Shown: positions 51,335-60,402 of the stretch, in pieces | How the letters are laid out: every line of letters starts with the position of its first letter | Numbering within the stretch: position 1 is the first letter of the stretch | Assembly (NCBI RefSeq): GCF_011516655.1 | Contig: NZ_WOSV01000006.1 | Span: forward strand, 62,001 to 126,000 | Source of the DNA: Acetobacter thailandicus | GTDB lineage: Bacteria > Pseudomonadota > Alphaproteobacteria > Acetobacterales > Acetobacteraceae | Length of the DNA: 64,000 nucleotides | Reading direction: 5' to 3' | Made by a program: the position numbers and the translations under genes | The notes under the pieces: model-generated | The model's input: only the letters and a program-made list of their open reading frames with translations | Databases searched by the model: none | Told to the model about the DNA's origin: nothing

Positions 51335-51681
51335 GCAGCGAACAGAATACGTCAGAACGCCTGGCAGAAAGCCTTACAAAAGCATCGGTTATTCCTCTTG
51401 AGGCTGTGCCGGCACAGATGCTGAAAGTTTCTTTGTCAGGCAGCATGATGCAGATAACCCTGCGCCAGCGCAGCACGGGGCTTTATGCCGATATATGGCT
51501 GGGGCAGACCGCTGTGCTCTCGGGCGTATTATGTCAGAACCTGACCTGGCTTGTGCGTGACCAGGCTGCCGGCCTGCCAGGTGATTTCACCTTTTTCGAT
51601 ACAAAGGGTTTGCAAAACCCCGACAGCACAGGCCTGGGCAGCCGTTTTATGCTGATGTATTATGAACGGTGGCCGTCATGA
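51331..51681 (+). CDS. Baseplate central plug protein (Pam3 gp18-like)
   Basis: 116 residues. Pattern: VIPLEAVPAQMLKVSLSGSM, QITLRQRSTGLYADIWLGQ, and FTFFDTKGLQNPDSTGLGSRFMLMYYE (GLGSRF motif), similar to the baseplate plug family described from cyanophage Pam3. It closes the tube end in the baseplate. Stop overlaps the hub start. Confidence 0.75.
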   Translation: MSSEQNTSERLAESLTKASVIPLEAVPAQMLKVSLSGSMMQITLRQRSTGLYADIWLGQTAVLSGVLCQNLTWLVRDQAAGLPGDFTFFDTKGLQNPDSTGLGSRFMLMYYERWPS

Positions 51682-52637
51682 CCGCTCTGGCTATGCTCAG
51701 CGCCGGGCAGAAAACAACCTTTGTGTCACGCGGGCTGGTGGTGACCTTTCGCATGGGTGGCAACGGGTTCGGGGCTGCGGGGCAGGATGTGGTCACACTT
51801 ACCGGGCTGCGTGTCACGGCAGATATTGTGCAGGCCCGCTTTCCCGCCGCAGAAATCGCCACACTGCGACTTGAGGGTGTGAATGCTGACCTGATGAACC
51901 GTCTGAGCCTGATGGTCCCTGATATTTTTTATCAGAGCATCAGCGAAGTTCTGATCGAGGTGCAGGAGGGGCAGAGCGTGCCGGTGCTGGTTTTTCGTGG
52001 CGGGGTAACCCTCGCTTACGCTGACTACCGCCAGGCGCCTGAGAGCGCTTTTATGGTGCAGGCTCTCTCAACGGCTTTGCCCAATGCTATGCCTGCCACA
52101 CCAACGGCGTTTAAGGGGGCTGTGCAGGCGGCCACTTTATTGCAGACAATTGCACAAAAAGCCGGGCTGACATTTGTTAATCATGGTGTTGAAGCCACAT
52201 TTTATAATCCGTACCTTGATGGCAGCCCGGGCCAGCAGATTGCCCGCTGCCTTGAGGCTGTGCCTGTGCGTGCCGGGCTGGGGCGGGGGCAGCTTTCTGT
52301 CTGGCCTTCTGAGGTTACAGGTACCGGTACATCTGCGGCCTCTGCCGGGCAGCAGAGTGATGCAGCTGTAGCGGTTTCGGCCGCAACCGGGCTGGTGGGT
52401 TATCCCTCCTGGTCAGCGGGGGGGCTGTCAGCCCGTATGCTGTTTAGCGCACAAATCGGTTTTAACACGCTTATTGCGCTGCAAAGCCGGTATCAGCCAG
52501 CAGGCCAGGGCAATGTGTCAGAGGCAGAGAATGGCCCCGTTGGTTTGTGGCGCGTGATTAAAGCTCATCATTTTTTGCAAAGCGAAGTGCCCGGTGGTGG
52601 CTGGTTTACCGACATTATCGCGCAGGCGGTGCGTTAA
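51678..52637 (+). CDS. Baseplate hub protein (gp44/D-like)
   Basis: 319 residues from ATG 51678 overlapping the plug stop. Beta-rich N-terminal LVVTFRMGGNGFGAAGQDVVTLTGLR, LRLEGVNADLMNRLS, then a region with LLQTIAQKAGLTFVNHGVE and late WRVIKAHHFLQSEVPGGGWFTD typical of hub proteins. Joins tube and spike. No lysozyme domain. Intact. Confidence 0.75.
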   Translation: MTALAMLSAGQKTTFVSRGLVVTFRMGGNGFGAAGQDVVTLTGLRVTADIVQARFPAAEIATLRLEGVNADLMNRLSLMVPDIFYQSISEVLIEVQEGQSVPVLVFRGGVTLAYADYRQAPESAFMVQALSTALPNAMPATPTAFKGAVQAATLLQTIAQKAGLTFVNHGVEATFYNPYLDGSPGQQIARCLEAVPVRAGLGRGQLSVWPSEVTGTGTSAASAGQQSDAAVAVSAATGLVGYPSWSAGGLSARMLFSAQIGFNTLIALQSRYQPAGQGNVSEAENGPVGLWRVIKAHHFLQSEVPGGGWFTDIIAQAVR

Positions 52638-52676
52638 CGCAGTCATACCCTGCCTTTGCCTCCTTTTTCAGGATGG

Positions 52677-53345
52677 ATGCTTTTTATGAGTTCTTCTTTC
52701 TCCTCCTCACTTTATCCGGTTTTTCATCGTGCTGATGCTGCGGCATCTGACTTTAATGCGCTTAATGCTGTTGTGGCACGTCTGCTCTCGACACGGCGCA
52801 CCGTTATGCTGGTGCAGGTTTGTGCCGTGTCAGGCACAGGGCTGGAGCCGGTTGGTTTTGTTGATGTGCAGCCTATGGTGCACCAGCAAAATGCAGCAGG
52901 GCAGGTGACCCCTCATGGTGTGGTGTTTCAGGTGCCCTATTTTCGCCTGCAGGGCGGCATACGCGCGGTGATCACTGACCCGGTGGTGGGGGATATCGGC
53001 CTGGCACTGGTGGCAGACCGTGACAGTTTTAATGTTAAAACCGCACGGGCGGCGGCGGCACCGGGCTCTTTCAGGCAGCATAATATAGCCGATGCACTTT
53101 ACCTGGGGGGTTTTCTCAATGCGGCCCCCCGGGAATATATCTGGATGAACGAAAGCGGTATCAGCATCAAAACAGAAGGCACGTTTTCGGTAAATGCACA
53201 GAATGTCGAGATTACCGGCGGGGTGTCTGTCAAAGGTGACCTCAGTGTCTCGGGCGATGTGACCGGCCGGGGTATTTCTTTATCGCAGCATACGCATCCA
53301 GGTGTGCAGCCCGGGGCAGGGCAGACCGGCACACCGGTTGGTTAA
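52677..53345 (+). CDS. Baseplate spike protein (Gp138_N-type)
   Basis: 222 residues (next Met at 52686 is also possible). The start region TRRTVMLVQVCAVSGTGLEPVGFVDVQPMVHQ and HGVVFQVPYFRLQGG match the OB-fold N-terminal domain of spike proteins such as phi92 gp138; the C-terminal part has stacked short beta repeats (SVKGDLSVSGDVTGRGI) and a HTHPGVQPG end with the His residues that often bind iron at the spike tip. It pierces the host membrane. Confidence 0.85.
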   Translation: MLFMSSSFSSSLYPVFHRADAAASDFNALNAVVARLLSTRRTVMLVQVCAVSGTGLEPVGFVDVQPMVHQQNAAGQVTPHGVVFQVPYFRLQGGIRAVITDPVVGDIGLALVADRDSFNVKTARAAAAPGSFRQHNIADALYLGGFLNAAPREYIWMNESGISIKTEGTFSVNAQNVEITGGVSVKGDLSVSGDVTGRGISLSQHTHPGVQPGAGQTGTPVG

Positions 53346-53405
53346 CCGTGTGCAGTATTATCTGCTGTTTTTATAAAATATCAGAGCATGACAGGAACTC
53401 ATGAC

Positions 53406-53777
53406 ATGGATGAGGAAAGCACAACCGGTGCACTGTTGCTTGATGCAGCCACCTGGGACCTTGTGATTGATGCACAGGGCAACATTGCCCAGGCAGCGGC
53501 CCCTTATGCCATCGTGCAGAATGTGGCGTGTGCTGTCAGGGTTTTTCTGGGGGAGTGCTGGTACAACACGGCACTGGGCCTGCCCTATCTTGAGCATGTT
53601 CTGGGGCGCAGTCAGTCTGTTGCTCTTTTTCGTTCAGATGTCGAGCAGGTGGCCCGCACGGTGCAGGGTGTCTCGCGCGCGGTGTGCGTGCTGACTGACA
53701 TAAGCCCGCAGCGCCGCCTCTCTGGCATTATTCAGCTCGCTCTTGAAGATGGAACCCGGACCAGTGTCAGCTTCTAG
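53406..53777 (+). CDS. Baseplate wedge protein (gpW/gp25-like)
   Basis: 123 residues from ATG 53406, with AGGAA eight bases upstream (preferred over ATG 53388). Pattern TWDLVIDAQGNIAQAAAPYAIVQNVA and CAVRVFLGECWYNTALGLPYLEHVLG is that of the gp25-like/DUF2634 wedge proteins. Works with the J protein to build the baseplate ring. Overlaps J by 29 bases. Confidence 0.85.
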   Translation: MDEESTTGALLLDAATWDLVIDAQGNIAQAAAPYAIVQNVACAVRVFLGECWYNTALGLPYLEHVLGRSQSVALFRSDVEQVARTVQGVSRAVCVLTDISPQRRLSGIIQLALEDGTRTSVSF

Positions 53778-55005
53778 CACCACACAACAGACCAGTTATG
53801 GCACGACTTCGGTGCCAGCCCCCCGCCTGAGCAGCTCTGGCTTTGTTATGCCTCAGGAGGCAGAAGTGCTCGCCGGAGTTTTAGCTGATATTAATGCAGC
53901 TTTTGGTAACCAGCTCAGCCTGAGCCTTTCAACCCCGCAGGGGCAGCTTGCTGTGTCTATGACCGCCATTCTGGGCGATGCATATGACCAGTTCCTGGCT
54001 GTGGCCAATGGCGTTGACCCCGCGCGTGCCACAGGCCGTATGCAGGATGCTATCGGGCGGCTGTATTTTATGACCCGTCAGCCCGCAACAGCCACTGTTG
54101 TGGCGTGTGTATGTACGGGCACATCGGGCACGGTTATACCGCAGGGCAGCCTTGTCCAGGATACCTCTGGCAACAGCTATGCCGCGAGTGCGGCTATTAC
54201 ACTTGATGAAACAGGCACTGCCACCGGTAATTTTGTCTGCACTGTAGCGGGCGAAACGGCCTGCCCGGCGCAGAGTATTCGCCTCAGCCAGGCGCTAAAC
54301 GGCTGGGCAACGGTTACTAACCCTGTGGCAGGGGTTACGGGGCGCAACACAGAGGGGCGTATTGCTTTTGAGCGCCGCCGCCAGGTGTCTGTCTCGCTTA
54401 ATTCAGTGGGGGTTAATAATGCTATTCAGGCCAGTGTGCAGGCTGTACCTGGCGTGCTTGACGCATATGTAACAGACAACAGCACCGGCAGTGCTGTAAC
54501 GATAAAAGGGGTCACTCTGGCGGCGCATAGTGTTTATGTGTGTGTCAGTGGCGGCAGTGACGATGCTGTGGCCCGCGCTATTCTGAGCAAAAAGCCACCA
54601 GGTTGTGCTTATACCGGTACAACGCAGGTGCAGGTAAGCGATACAGATACAGCTTATAGCAAAGCGCCTGTTTATAACGTCAGTTTTCAGCGCGCAAAGC
54701 CGGTCGCTGTGTATGTAAATGTGAAACTTTCCTCCTCCCTTCAGGTGCCCGCTGATGTGCAGACCCAGGTGCGCAAGGCTGTTCTGGCTTCATTTCTGGG
54801 GCTTGATGGCGGCGCACGCGCAGGGATAGGCAGCGTCATTTATGCCAGTCGTTTTTACAGTTCTGTTGCGGCTCTGGGCAGCTGGGCACAGATTATCGAT
54901 ATTACAGCCGGCCCGACTGCTGACCCGACAGCTATCAGCATGGCACTCAGCATTGATCAGATCCCGGTGCTGGAAGCAAAAAATATCAGTGTGGAGCTGG
55001 CCTGA
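53749..55005 (+). CDS. Baseplate J-like protein
   Basis: 418 residues. Family marks: a start with LAGVLADINAAFGNQLSLSL, TPQGQLAVSMTAILGDAYDQFLAVANGVDPARATGRMQDAIGRLYF (quoted in part), beta-rich middle, and VYVCVSGGSDDAVARAILSKKPPG. Forms the wedge of the contractile baseplate. Full length. Confidence 0.92.
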   Translation: MEPGPVSASSTTQQTSYGTTSVPAPRLSSSGFVMPQEAEVLAGVLADINAAFGNQLSLSLSTPQGQLAVSMTAILGDAYDQFLAVANGVDPARATGRMQDAIGRLYFMTRQPATATVVACVCTGTSGTVIPQGSLVQDTSGNSYAASAAITLDETGTATGNFVCTVAGETACPAQSIRLSQALNGWATVTNPVAGVTGRNTEGRIAFERRRQVSVSLNSVGVNNAIQASVQAVPGVLDAYVTDNSTGSAVTIKGVTLAAHSVYVCVSGGSDDAVARAILSKKPPGCAYTGTTQVQVSDTDTAYSKAPVYNVSFQRAKPVAVYVNVKLSSSLQVPADVQTQVRKAVLASFLGLDGGARAGIGSVIYASRFYSSVAALGSWAQIIDITAGPTADPTAISMALSIDQIPVLEAKNISVELA

Positions 55006-55589
55006 TGCAACATTATGAACAGACCATTTTGTCGCAGTATGCGTGTTCTCCCTCACTGACCACGCTGATTGACGCTTGGAACCAGATGACAGACCCGCAG
55101 GCACTGGTGAACAGATGGTTTGATAATATCTGGAACATCGAAACCGCCCAGGGTTATGGCCTTGATGTCTGGGGGCGTATTGTGGGTGTCAGCCGGGTGC
55201 TGCGGGTGGCAACCGGCACGTTTTTAGGCTTTCTTGAAGCAAATGACCTGACGGAAGAACCTTTTAACACCGCCCCCTGGTATCAGGACTATGCTGCCAC
55301 TGATAACCACCGTCTTTCTGACAGCGGATATCGCCAGCTTATTTATGCCAAAGCACTTGCGAATATCACCGATTGTTCGGTTTTCTCGCTCAATAAAATC
55401 CTCATGATGCTGTTTGCCGGCCAGGGTGATGCCTGGGTGGAGGAAAGCGGCATTATGGCCATGCGGTATGTTTTTAATTTTACCCCCACACCTCTGCAGA
55501 TTTCTGTCATTCAGAATGCAGGTGTTCTGCCCCGCCCGGCTGGTGTGACGGTTTCTTATGCGATCAGAGAAGCAGGAGACGGAGCATGA
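55005..55589 (+). CDS. DUF2612 tail protein (gpI-like)
   Basis: 194 residues of the DUF2612 family: LTTLIDAWNQMTDPQALVNRWFDNIWNIETA (in part), GYGLDVWGRIVGVSRVL, FGFLEA-like region, and GYRQLIYAKALANITDCSVFSLNKIL. Like P2 gpI it joins wedge and fibres. One-base overlap with J and ATGA overlap with the next gene. Confidence 0.88.
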   Translation: MQHYEQTILSQYACSPSLTTLIDAWNQMTDPQALVNRWFDNIWNIETAQGYGLDVWGRIVGVSRVLRVATGTFLGFLEANDLTEEPFNTAPWYQDYAATDNHRLSDSGYRQLIYAKALANITDCSVFSLNKILMMLFAGQGDAWVEESGIMAMRYVFNFTPTPLQISVIQNAGVLPRPAGVTVSYAIREAGDGA

Positions 55590-56530
55590 AAAGTTTAGAT
55601 GACAGGGCGCTCTTCAGTGAGCTGATTGCTGCCGGCGCGCAGGATGGTAACGTGGCTGATATTCCCGCCAGCCAGGCTGTGGCGGGGGATGGCACAGCAT
55701 CAGTTGCGCTGGGGTTTCCGCCTGAAACATTTGTTGCCCGCTCTGCCGGTGGTGTGCCGCCGCGCGGGCAGGATATGAACGGGTTTTTAAAATATATCTC
55801 TCAGGCCATACAGTTTTTACAGGCAACATCAGTCAGTGCGTTTGATAGTGGATTTGCTGCTAAAATCGGTGGTTACCCCATGGGGGCGGTGGTGGCGGGT
55901 ATTACACCAGGTGGTGTGTGGCGGTCGGTGGCAGATAATAATGTCAGCATACCAGGAACGATGGGTGCCGCCTGGGTGAATTTCTTTGGTGACTATGTTC
56001 AGAAAGCAGGGGACACCATAAGTGGTGCGCTGACAGTTACAGGCACCCTGCGCTCGGACAGTAATGTGATCGTGGCAAACAGCCAGAACAAAAGTGTGGT
56101 CAATATACGGGTAACCAATGAAGGCTATCTGTCTTTTGACCTGAACTCAGCTGATCAGACAAACCTTGCCTCTCTGCGGGTCTATCCCAGTGGTGAAATA
56201 ACCAGCAGAAAAGGCATACTTGCCCTGACCTCACAACTGCCTGACGAGGGGTCAACCGGCTCAGGCCGGTGGTATCAGATCGGGAATACCCTGGTGCAGA
56301 ACTTCAGGGTGCCGGCTGTATATCGTGCAACGGGTGGCACGTATGTGGCCTTTCCCAAAGCGTTTTCAGACACGGATGATATTACTATACAGCTTACGAC
56401 AGCGGCGGATAATAATATGGATGTCTGGGCGTTTAACCCCACGAGCGCAGGGTTTTATATTAACATCCCTTCTAATTCGGCTTCATCAGGGCTGCCTGTG
56501 AGTGTCACAGCAACGGGGGTAGCCCGGTGA
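55586..56530 (+). CDS. Tail fibre protein
   Basis: 314 residues. The N-terminal half resembles the baseplate-attaching part of tail fibres (GGVPPRGQDMNGFLKYISQA), the middle has DYVQKAGDTISGALTVTGTL, a repeat often found in fibres, and a beta-rich end. Receptor-binding role inferred. Overlaps the next gene by four bases. Confidence 0.8.
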   Translation: MKSLDDRALFSELIAAGAQDGNVADIPASQAVAGDGTASVALGFPPETFVARSAGGVPPRGQDMNGFLKYISQAIQFLQATSVSAFDSGFAAKIGGYPMGAVVAGITPGGVWRSVADNNVSIPGTMGAAWVNFFGDYVQKAGDTISGALTVTGTLRSDSNVIVANSQNKSVVNIRVTNEGYLSFDLNSADQTNLASLRVYPSGEITSRKGILALTSQLPDEGSTGSGRWYQIGNTLVQNFRVPAVYRATGGTYVAFPKAFSDTDDITIQLTTAADNNMDVWAFNPTSAGFYINIPSNSASSGLPVSVTATGVAR

Positions 56531-57054
56531 CAGCACCTCTTCTCTCTCCGGGCTGGCGGCCTTCGCCTGCACGTATGATCAAGCTTGCCGCTGTGCCGGA
56601 TTTGCGCCTGCGCGGGCTGGTGGCCTGTCAGGCGCAGTTATCATGGGCGCCAAAATCAGGTGCTGATAACCTTGATTTCTCGCTTGATGCATCGGGCTGG
56701 CTTAAAGGCACAGAGGACTATCTGGCCTGTGTTTCAGCCTGCGTGCCCACAGCCACCGGGCTGGAAACTGACCTCAGAGTGTTATGGGCAACGGTGATGA
56801 GCGGTCTGGCCTGTTTTTTTCTGGGGGGCGGCATACCCGGAACAGTGCAGACTGTTCAGCTCACGCTGGTCACACAGCAGGGGCGCAGGCTGACGCTGCC
56901 TGTGTCTGTTGCCATACGCACTGACAGTGCGGCGGCACCGCCTGTCTGTGTGCCTCATCTTGCTGATGGCACACCACTGCCACCCAATACGCTTTCGCTT
57001 CAGAACGATGTCGCGCTGACAACCAATGATGGAAAGCCCTACCTTATAGCCTGA
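56527..57054 (+). CDS. Fibre-tail adaptor-like protein
   Basis: 175 residues, GTG start within the stop of the fibre gene (GTGA). Beta-rich; the middle (LDASGWLKGTEDYLACVSACV, TLVTQQGRRLTLPVSVAIRT) is like the phage fibre-tail adaptor family that holds fibre parts together. No enzyme motif. Assignment tentative. Confidence 0.55.
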   Translation: MTAPLLSPGWRPSPARMIKLAAVPDLRLRGLVACQAQLSWAPKSGADNLDFSLDASGWLKGTEDYLACVSACVPTATGLETDLRVLWATVMSGLACFFLGGGIPGTVQTVQLTLVTQQGRRLTLPVSVAIRTDSAAAPPVCVPHLADGTPLPPNTLSLQNDVALTTNDGKPYLIA

Positions 57055-57064
57055 AGGACACATA

Positions 57065-57607
57065 GTGCTCATGTCCGGGTCATCCTGCACGGTCGCCATC
57101 AAAAGTGGTGTGCCGCTTTCGTCGTTATCGGTTTATCCTCAGCCTGCCCCGACCGATCTCGTTTTTGGTATTTTTAACGGGCAGGGGCAGTTTGTTCCGC
57201 AAAGTCAGATATGGTCGGGGGCTGTTGCCACAACCGGTGGCAGGTTAAGCGGGGCTCTTCTCTCTGACCTCGTGCCCGCGCAGCCTGATGAGCTGGTTAA
57301 TAAAGCCTATGTTGACCGGGTTACAAAGCAGGTGAATGCTGATGTTTCAGACCTGGTGTCACAGGCACAGGCGGCGGCAGATAAAGCAACTGAAGCCGCC
57401 GATGCTGCTGTTGAAAAACAAAAAGGCGCAGCAGGCGGGCTTGCTGCCTTATCAGGTGCGGGCAACCTGCTTTTGGGGGGTGTTGAGTGTTTTGGTGTCG
57501 CCCATGGCAACCTGCTGCTGCTGACTGACCTGCCAGGTGAAGACCCGGGAGTGCAAAATGCATTGTGGAACAATGGTGGCTATCTCTGTATTTCCCGGGG
57601 GGCATAA
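57065..57607 (+). CDS. Fibre-associated protein with coiled-coil
   Basis: 180 residues, GTG start with AAGGA six bases upstream. A beta region (VFGIFNGQGQFVPQSQIWSG), the pattern DELVNKAYVDRVTKQ, common in fibre trimer stalks, then an Ala-rich coiled coil (SQAQAAADKATEAADAAVEKQ). Probably a second fibre or trimerising part of the last one. Ends 5 bases before the next start. Confidence 0.6.
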   Translation: MLMSGSSCTVAIKSGVPLSSLSVYPQPAPTDLVFGIFNGQGQFVPQSQIWSGAVATTGGRLSGALLSDLVPAQPDELVNKAYVDRVTKQVNADVSDLVSQAQAAADKATEAADAAVEKQKGAAGGLAALSGAGNLLLGGVECFGVAHGNLLLLTDLPGEDPGVQNALWNNGGYLCISRGA

Positions 57608-57612
57608 CGCAG

Positions 57613-59889
57613 ATGAGACAATTTAAATGGCCTGAAAGCCTTTATATCTGCCTGGCTGCTGCGGCTCTGGGCGGGGCAGCCAGTGCAGCACAGGCTCAGC
57701 CAGTTGCAACGGGGGCTTACACACCCACGCTGCCACCCGGAGGGCTTGACAGCCGCACCACACTGCCTGGCCTGTGGCAGAATGCGACTATTGCGCAGGT
57801 TGCGGGTATGGCAGCTGGCAGCGTGCAGAAAACTGAGAAAAACCAGGCTGATGGCGTTGCCGGGCTTGATGCCTCAGGTGCTGTCACGGTGCCTGTTACG
57901 GGCAATATTTCGCAGGCTTTTGTAAAGACAGCGCTGGAGGGTGCGTTAAGTCGTGCTTTGTCAGCTTATCTGACAGAAAACCCGGGTGCGAAAGATTTTG
58001 GTATCGCTCTTGATGGCACAACAGATGATGTGCCTGCGCTTAAAGCCGCGGCAGCGGCTGTCTCAGCAGGGAGTATCATACGTGTGCCGGCGGGTAAGCT
58101 GCATATGGGCCAGGCGTTCACTGACGATCATTCTGTATTATGGCAGCTGAACGGCACAATGATGGATGATGGCGCGCCGGTGACGCAGATTGGTAATGAC
58201 GTGATTGAGAGCACCCTGGAAGGTGGTAAATATTTTGCCCGCGGGCAGAGCCATGCTGATATGTCGCCTGTTATTCGCAAAGATATGGATATTACGCATA
58301 CAGGCGGTACCCGGGGCTTTGTTATGAGCCTTGATAAAGATAACTGCACCCTTAAAAGCACAGGTGCTGACCTTGATGATTACATCTGGTGTCACTCTGT
58401 CGTGCTGACAAGTTCAGCCGCCGGGCTGGGGGAGCACGTGGCATCGGCTGCCTTTGCCCATCGCCCGTCAGATGCGTTGTCAGACAAGAAAGGCCGCCGT
58501 GCGCAGATATGGGCCGGATATGATGAAACCCGTGACGATACGGGTCAGTCGTCAGATGTTGCAGGCAGCCTTGTCGGCCGCGAGATAGATGTGTTTGCTA
58601 ATGGTGACGATCCAAATGGCTGGCGCATTGGTTTGCAGCTTCAGGTTGCGGGGTCAGACCCCGCGGGCACACCGGGTAAAATTGGCAAAGGTATTGCCCT
58701 GGGCAATAATGACGGCACCAGCACATATGGTATTATGTTTGATGCTGCCGGGCGCTTTGACACAGCCGGGATTGACCTTTCGGCAAGTACACCGGTTAAT
58801 GATGCCCCTGTGCTCAATATCGGGGCGAACCGTAATCTGTCATTTGCGGCCGACCATAAGCCGCACCTCCGTTTTGACTCTGCTTCTTACAGTCTGCAAT
58901 ATTTTTATGACACCAGTCGCCTGTTATCTGTTGGTCTGAGTGGTGATATCACAACAGCCATCAGTAATGGGGCAGATGGTATTGCATTCAGCCTTACAGG
59001 CGATGCGCTGATTGGCCTTAGTCTGGTTAATCTTAACGTGCCGGAGGCCCTGCGTTTTGGCAGTGGGCAGCAACTTTCGTGGGAGCCCACGGCAACTGTC
59101 AGCACCCGCTATCAGGATGGAAAACTGACAGATAAGATGAGTGAAACTGTCAGTCGCACACTTGATGATTCCGGTAATGAGCGCATAACCGGCAGTAACC
59201 TGAACAGTGGTATGATCACAACCCTGACAAACGCAGATGCCAGTGCTGTTACCCTTAACGGGCAGGCACTGATTGGTGTAAACCTGACAGGGCTGAACAC
59301 GACAGAGGCCCTGCGTCTTGGCAGTGGGCAGCAACTCTCGTGGGAGCCCACGGCAACTGTCAGCACCCGCTATCAGGATGGAAAACTGACAGATAAGATG
59401 AGTGAAACTGTCAGTCGTACACTTGATGATTCCGGTAACGAGAGCATAACCGGCAGTAACCTGAACAGCGGTATGACCACAACCCTGACAAACGCAGATG
59501 CCAGTGCCGTTACCCTTAACGGGCAGGCGCTGATTGGTGTAAACCTGACAGGTCTGAACACGACAGAGGCCCTGCGTCTTGGCAGTGGGCAGCAACTCTC
59601 GTGGGAGCCGACATCGGTTATTCAGACAGGGTATAACGTGTCATCAGGTCTGACAGACAGTAAAGCAGGGGCATCGCTGCGTATGCTTGACACACAGGGT
59701 AATGAAACTTTGCATGGTACTGTCACGCCTGAGGGAGGGCTGCATCTGCCTGCTCTGAGCCGCGAGCAGATCAGAAGCTGGAAAGAGCCTGCCATTGGCC
59801 TTGTTGTGCTGGATGCAGATGATGATGCCCCGGTTGTGTATACCTCAGGCGGGTGGAAACTGATGGTGCTGCAGGCTCTGCCGGAATAA
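57613..59889 (+). CDS. Tailspike-like protein with Sec signal peptide and tandem repeats
   Basis: 758 residues from ATG 57613. It starts with what looks like a true signal peptide: positive start (MRQFKWPES), apolar core (LYICLAAAALGGAASAA) and AQA-QP cleavage site, which is not expected for a virion fibre. A segment FGIALDGTTDDVPALKAAAA and IIRVPAGKLHM is the start of a beta-helix tailspike. The C-terminal third has two full and one partial copy of an 87-residue repeat with LIGVNLTGLNTTEALRLGSG, and closes with VLDADDDAPVVYTSGGWKL, the common end of phage fibre tips. Probably adhesin or receptor-binding protein. Confidence 0.75.
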   Translation: MRQFKWPESLYICLAAAALGGAASAAQAQPVATGAYTPTLPPGGLDSRTTLPGLWQNATIAQVAGMAAGSVQKTEKNQADGVAGLDASGAVTVPVTGNISQAFVKTALEGALSRALSAYLTENPGAKDFGIALDGTTDDVPALKAAAAAVSAGSIIRVPAGKLHMGQAFTDDHSVLWQLNGTMMDDGAPVTQIGNDVIESTLEGGKYFARGQSHADMSPVIRKDMDITHTGGTRGFVMSLDKDNCTLKSTGADLDDYIWCHSVVLTSSAAGLGEHVASAAFAHRPSDALSDKKGRRAQIWAGYDETRDDTGQSSDVAGSLVGREIDVFANGDDPNGWRIGLQLQVAGSDPAGTPGKIGKGIALGNNDGTSTYGIMFDAAGRFDTAGIDLSASTPVNDAPVLNIGANRNLSFAADHKPHLRFDSASYSLQYFYDTSRLLSVGLSGDITTAISNGADGIAFSLTGDALIGLSLVNLNVPEALRFGSGQQLSWEPTATVSTRYQDGKLTDKMSETVSRTLDDSGNERITGSNLNSGMITTLTNADASAVTLNGQALIGVNLTGLNTTEALRLGSGQQLSWEPTATVSTRYQDGKLTDKMSETVSRTLDDSGNESITGSNLNSGMTTTLTNADASAVTLNGQALIGVNLTGLNTTEALRLGSGQQLSWEPTSVIQTGYNVSSGLTDSKAGASLRMLDTQGNETLHGTVTPEGGLHLPALSREQIRSWKEPAIGLVVLDADDDAPVVYTSGGWKLMVLQALPE
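58995..59610 (+). repeat. Tandem repeat of 261 bases in the tailspike gene
   Basis: Two full copies and the ends of a third, period 261 bases (87 codons); anchor points GAGGCCCTGCG at 59044, 59305 and 59566. Copies are nearly identical in DNA, including silent sites, while the copy edge at 58995-59043 is diverged. Points to a recent duplication or slip that changes the length of the protein. Confidence 0.85.
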
Positions 59890-60402
59890 TCAGACCGACA
59901 AAATATTTGAGCAGCACTCACACAGGCGGGTGCTGTTCTTTTTTTGTTTTTATACGGAACAGATGAGCTGATTATTCGTAGCAGCATATACCGTTTTTTT
60001 AAGCGGTGTTTTTTGCTGTCGTTTTACTTGTATCTCATTACGTCCCGATAGCGCTGAGATGATTAATCAGAGTAAAATATAATTTTCATGAATATTTTGA
60101 ATTATAAAAAATATAAACAACTATATTTACTGTATAAAGTTCATTTGTTATGCATAAAAAGTATTTTATATATTTATATAAGACAATGATAAAATGCATG
60201 TCATTTCTTTGAAAAAACAAAGCGCGACATGAAAGAGACAGTATTATATTCTTTTTTCTCTGAAGGCAGGGTTCTTCTTGCTCCCCTTGTATTAACCGGG
60301 GCATGCTCTCAAAAAAACAATTTCAATCCAGCTGGTTGTGTCGTGCCTGATCTGTGTCGGGTTTTTTATGTCACACCCTCTGGACCATCAGAGAGGCACA
60401 GC
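59890..60402. other. AT-rich spacer at the right prophage edge
   Basis: About 510 bases with a terminator at its left end and a strongly AT-rich middle (about 60060-60230). The frame upstream of the antiporter is open from ATG 60229, but its 58 extra codons look random. No tRNA, integrase or att-like repeat is recognised. The promoter of the antiporter gene should be here. Confidence 0.5.
59911..59947 (+). terminator. Intrinsic terminator of the late operon
   Basis: CAGCAC (59912-59917) and GTGCTG (59930-59935), 12-base loop, followed by TTCTTTTTTTG. Placed 22 bases after the last fibre gene. Confidence 0.75.

Noticed and set aside
58924-59595. Minus-strand 223-codon frame with Cys-rich repeats
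   Set aside because: Created by the 261-base repeat of the tailspike gene; no start signal of its own.
58995-59610. Repeats as CRISPR or mobile element
   Set aside because: Period and in-frame coding show a protein repeat; there is no spacer structure or cas gene.
33240-59889. Tailocin (headless tail) interpretation
   Set aside because: Terminase, portal, cement and capsid genes are all present and intact, so a DNA-filled head is coded.
60229-60402. Longer N-terminus of the antiporter
   Set aside because: The added 58 residues look random and cover an AT-rich spacer; ATG 60403 has AGAGG and matches the family start.
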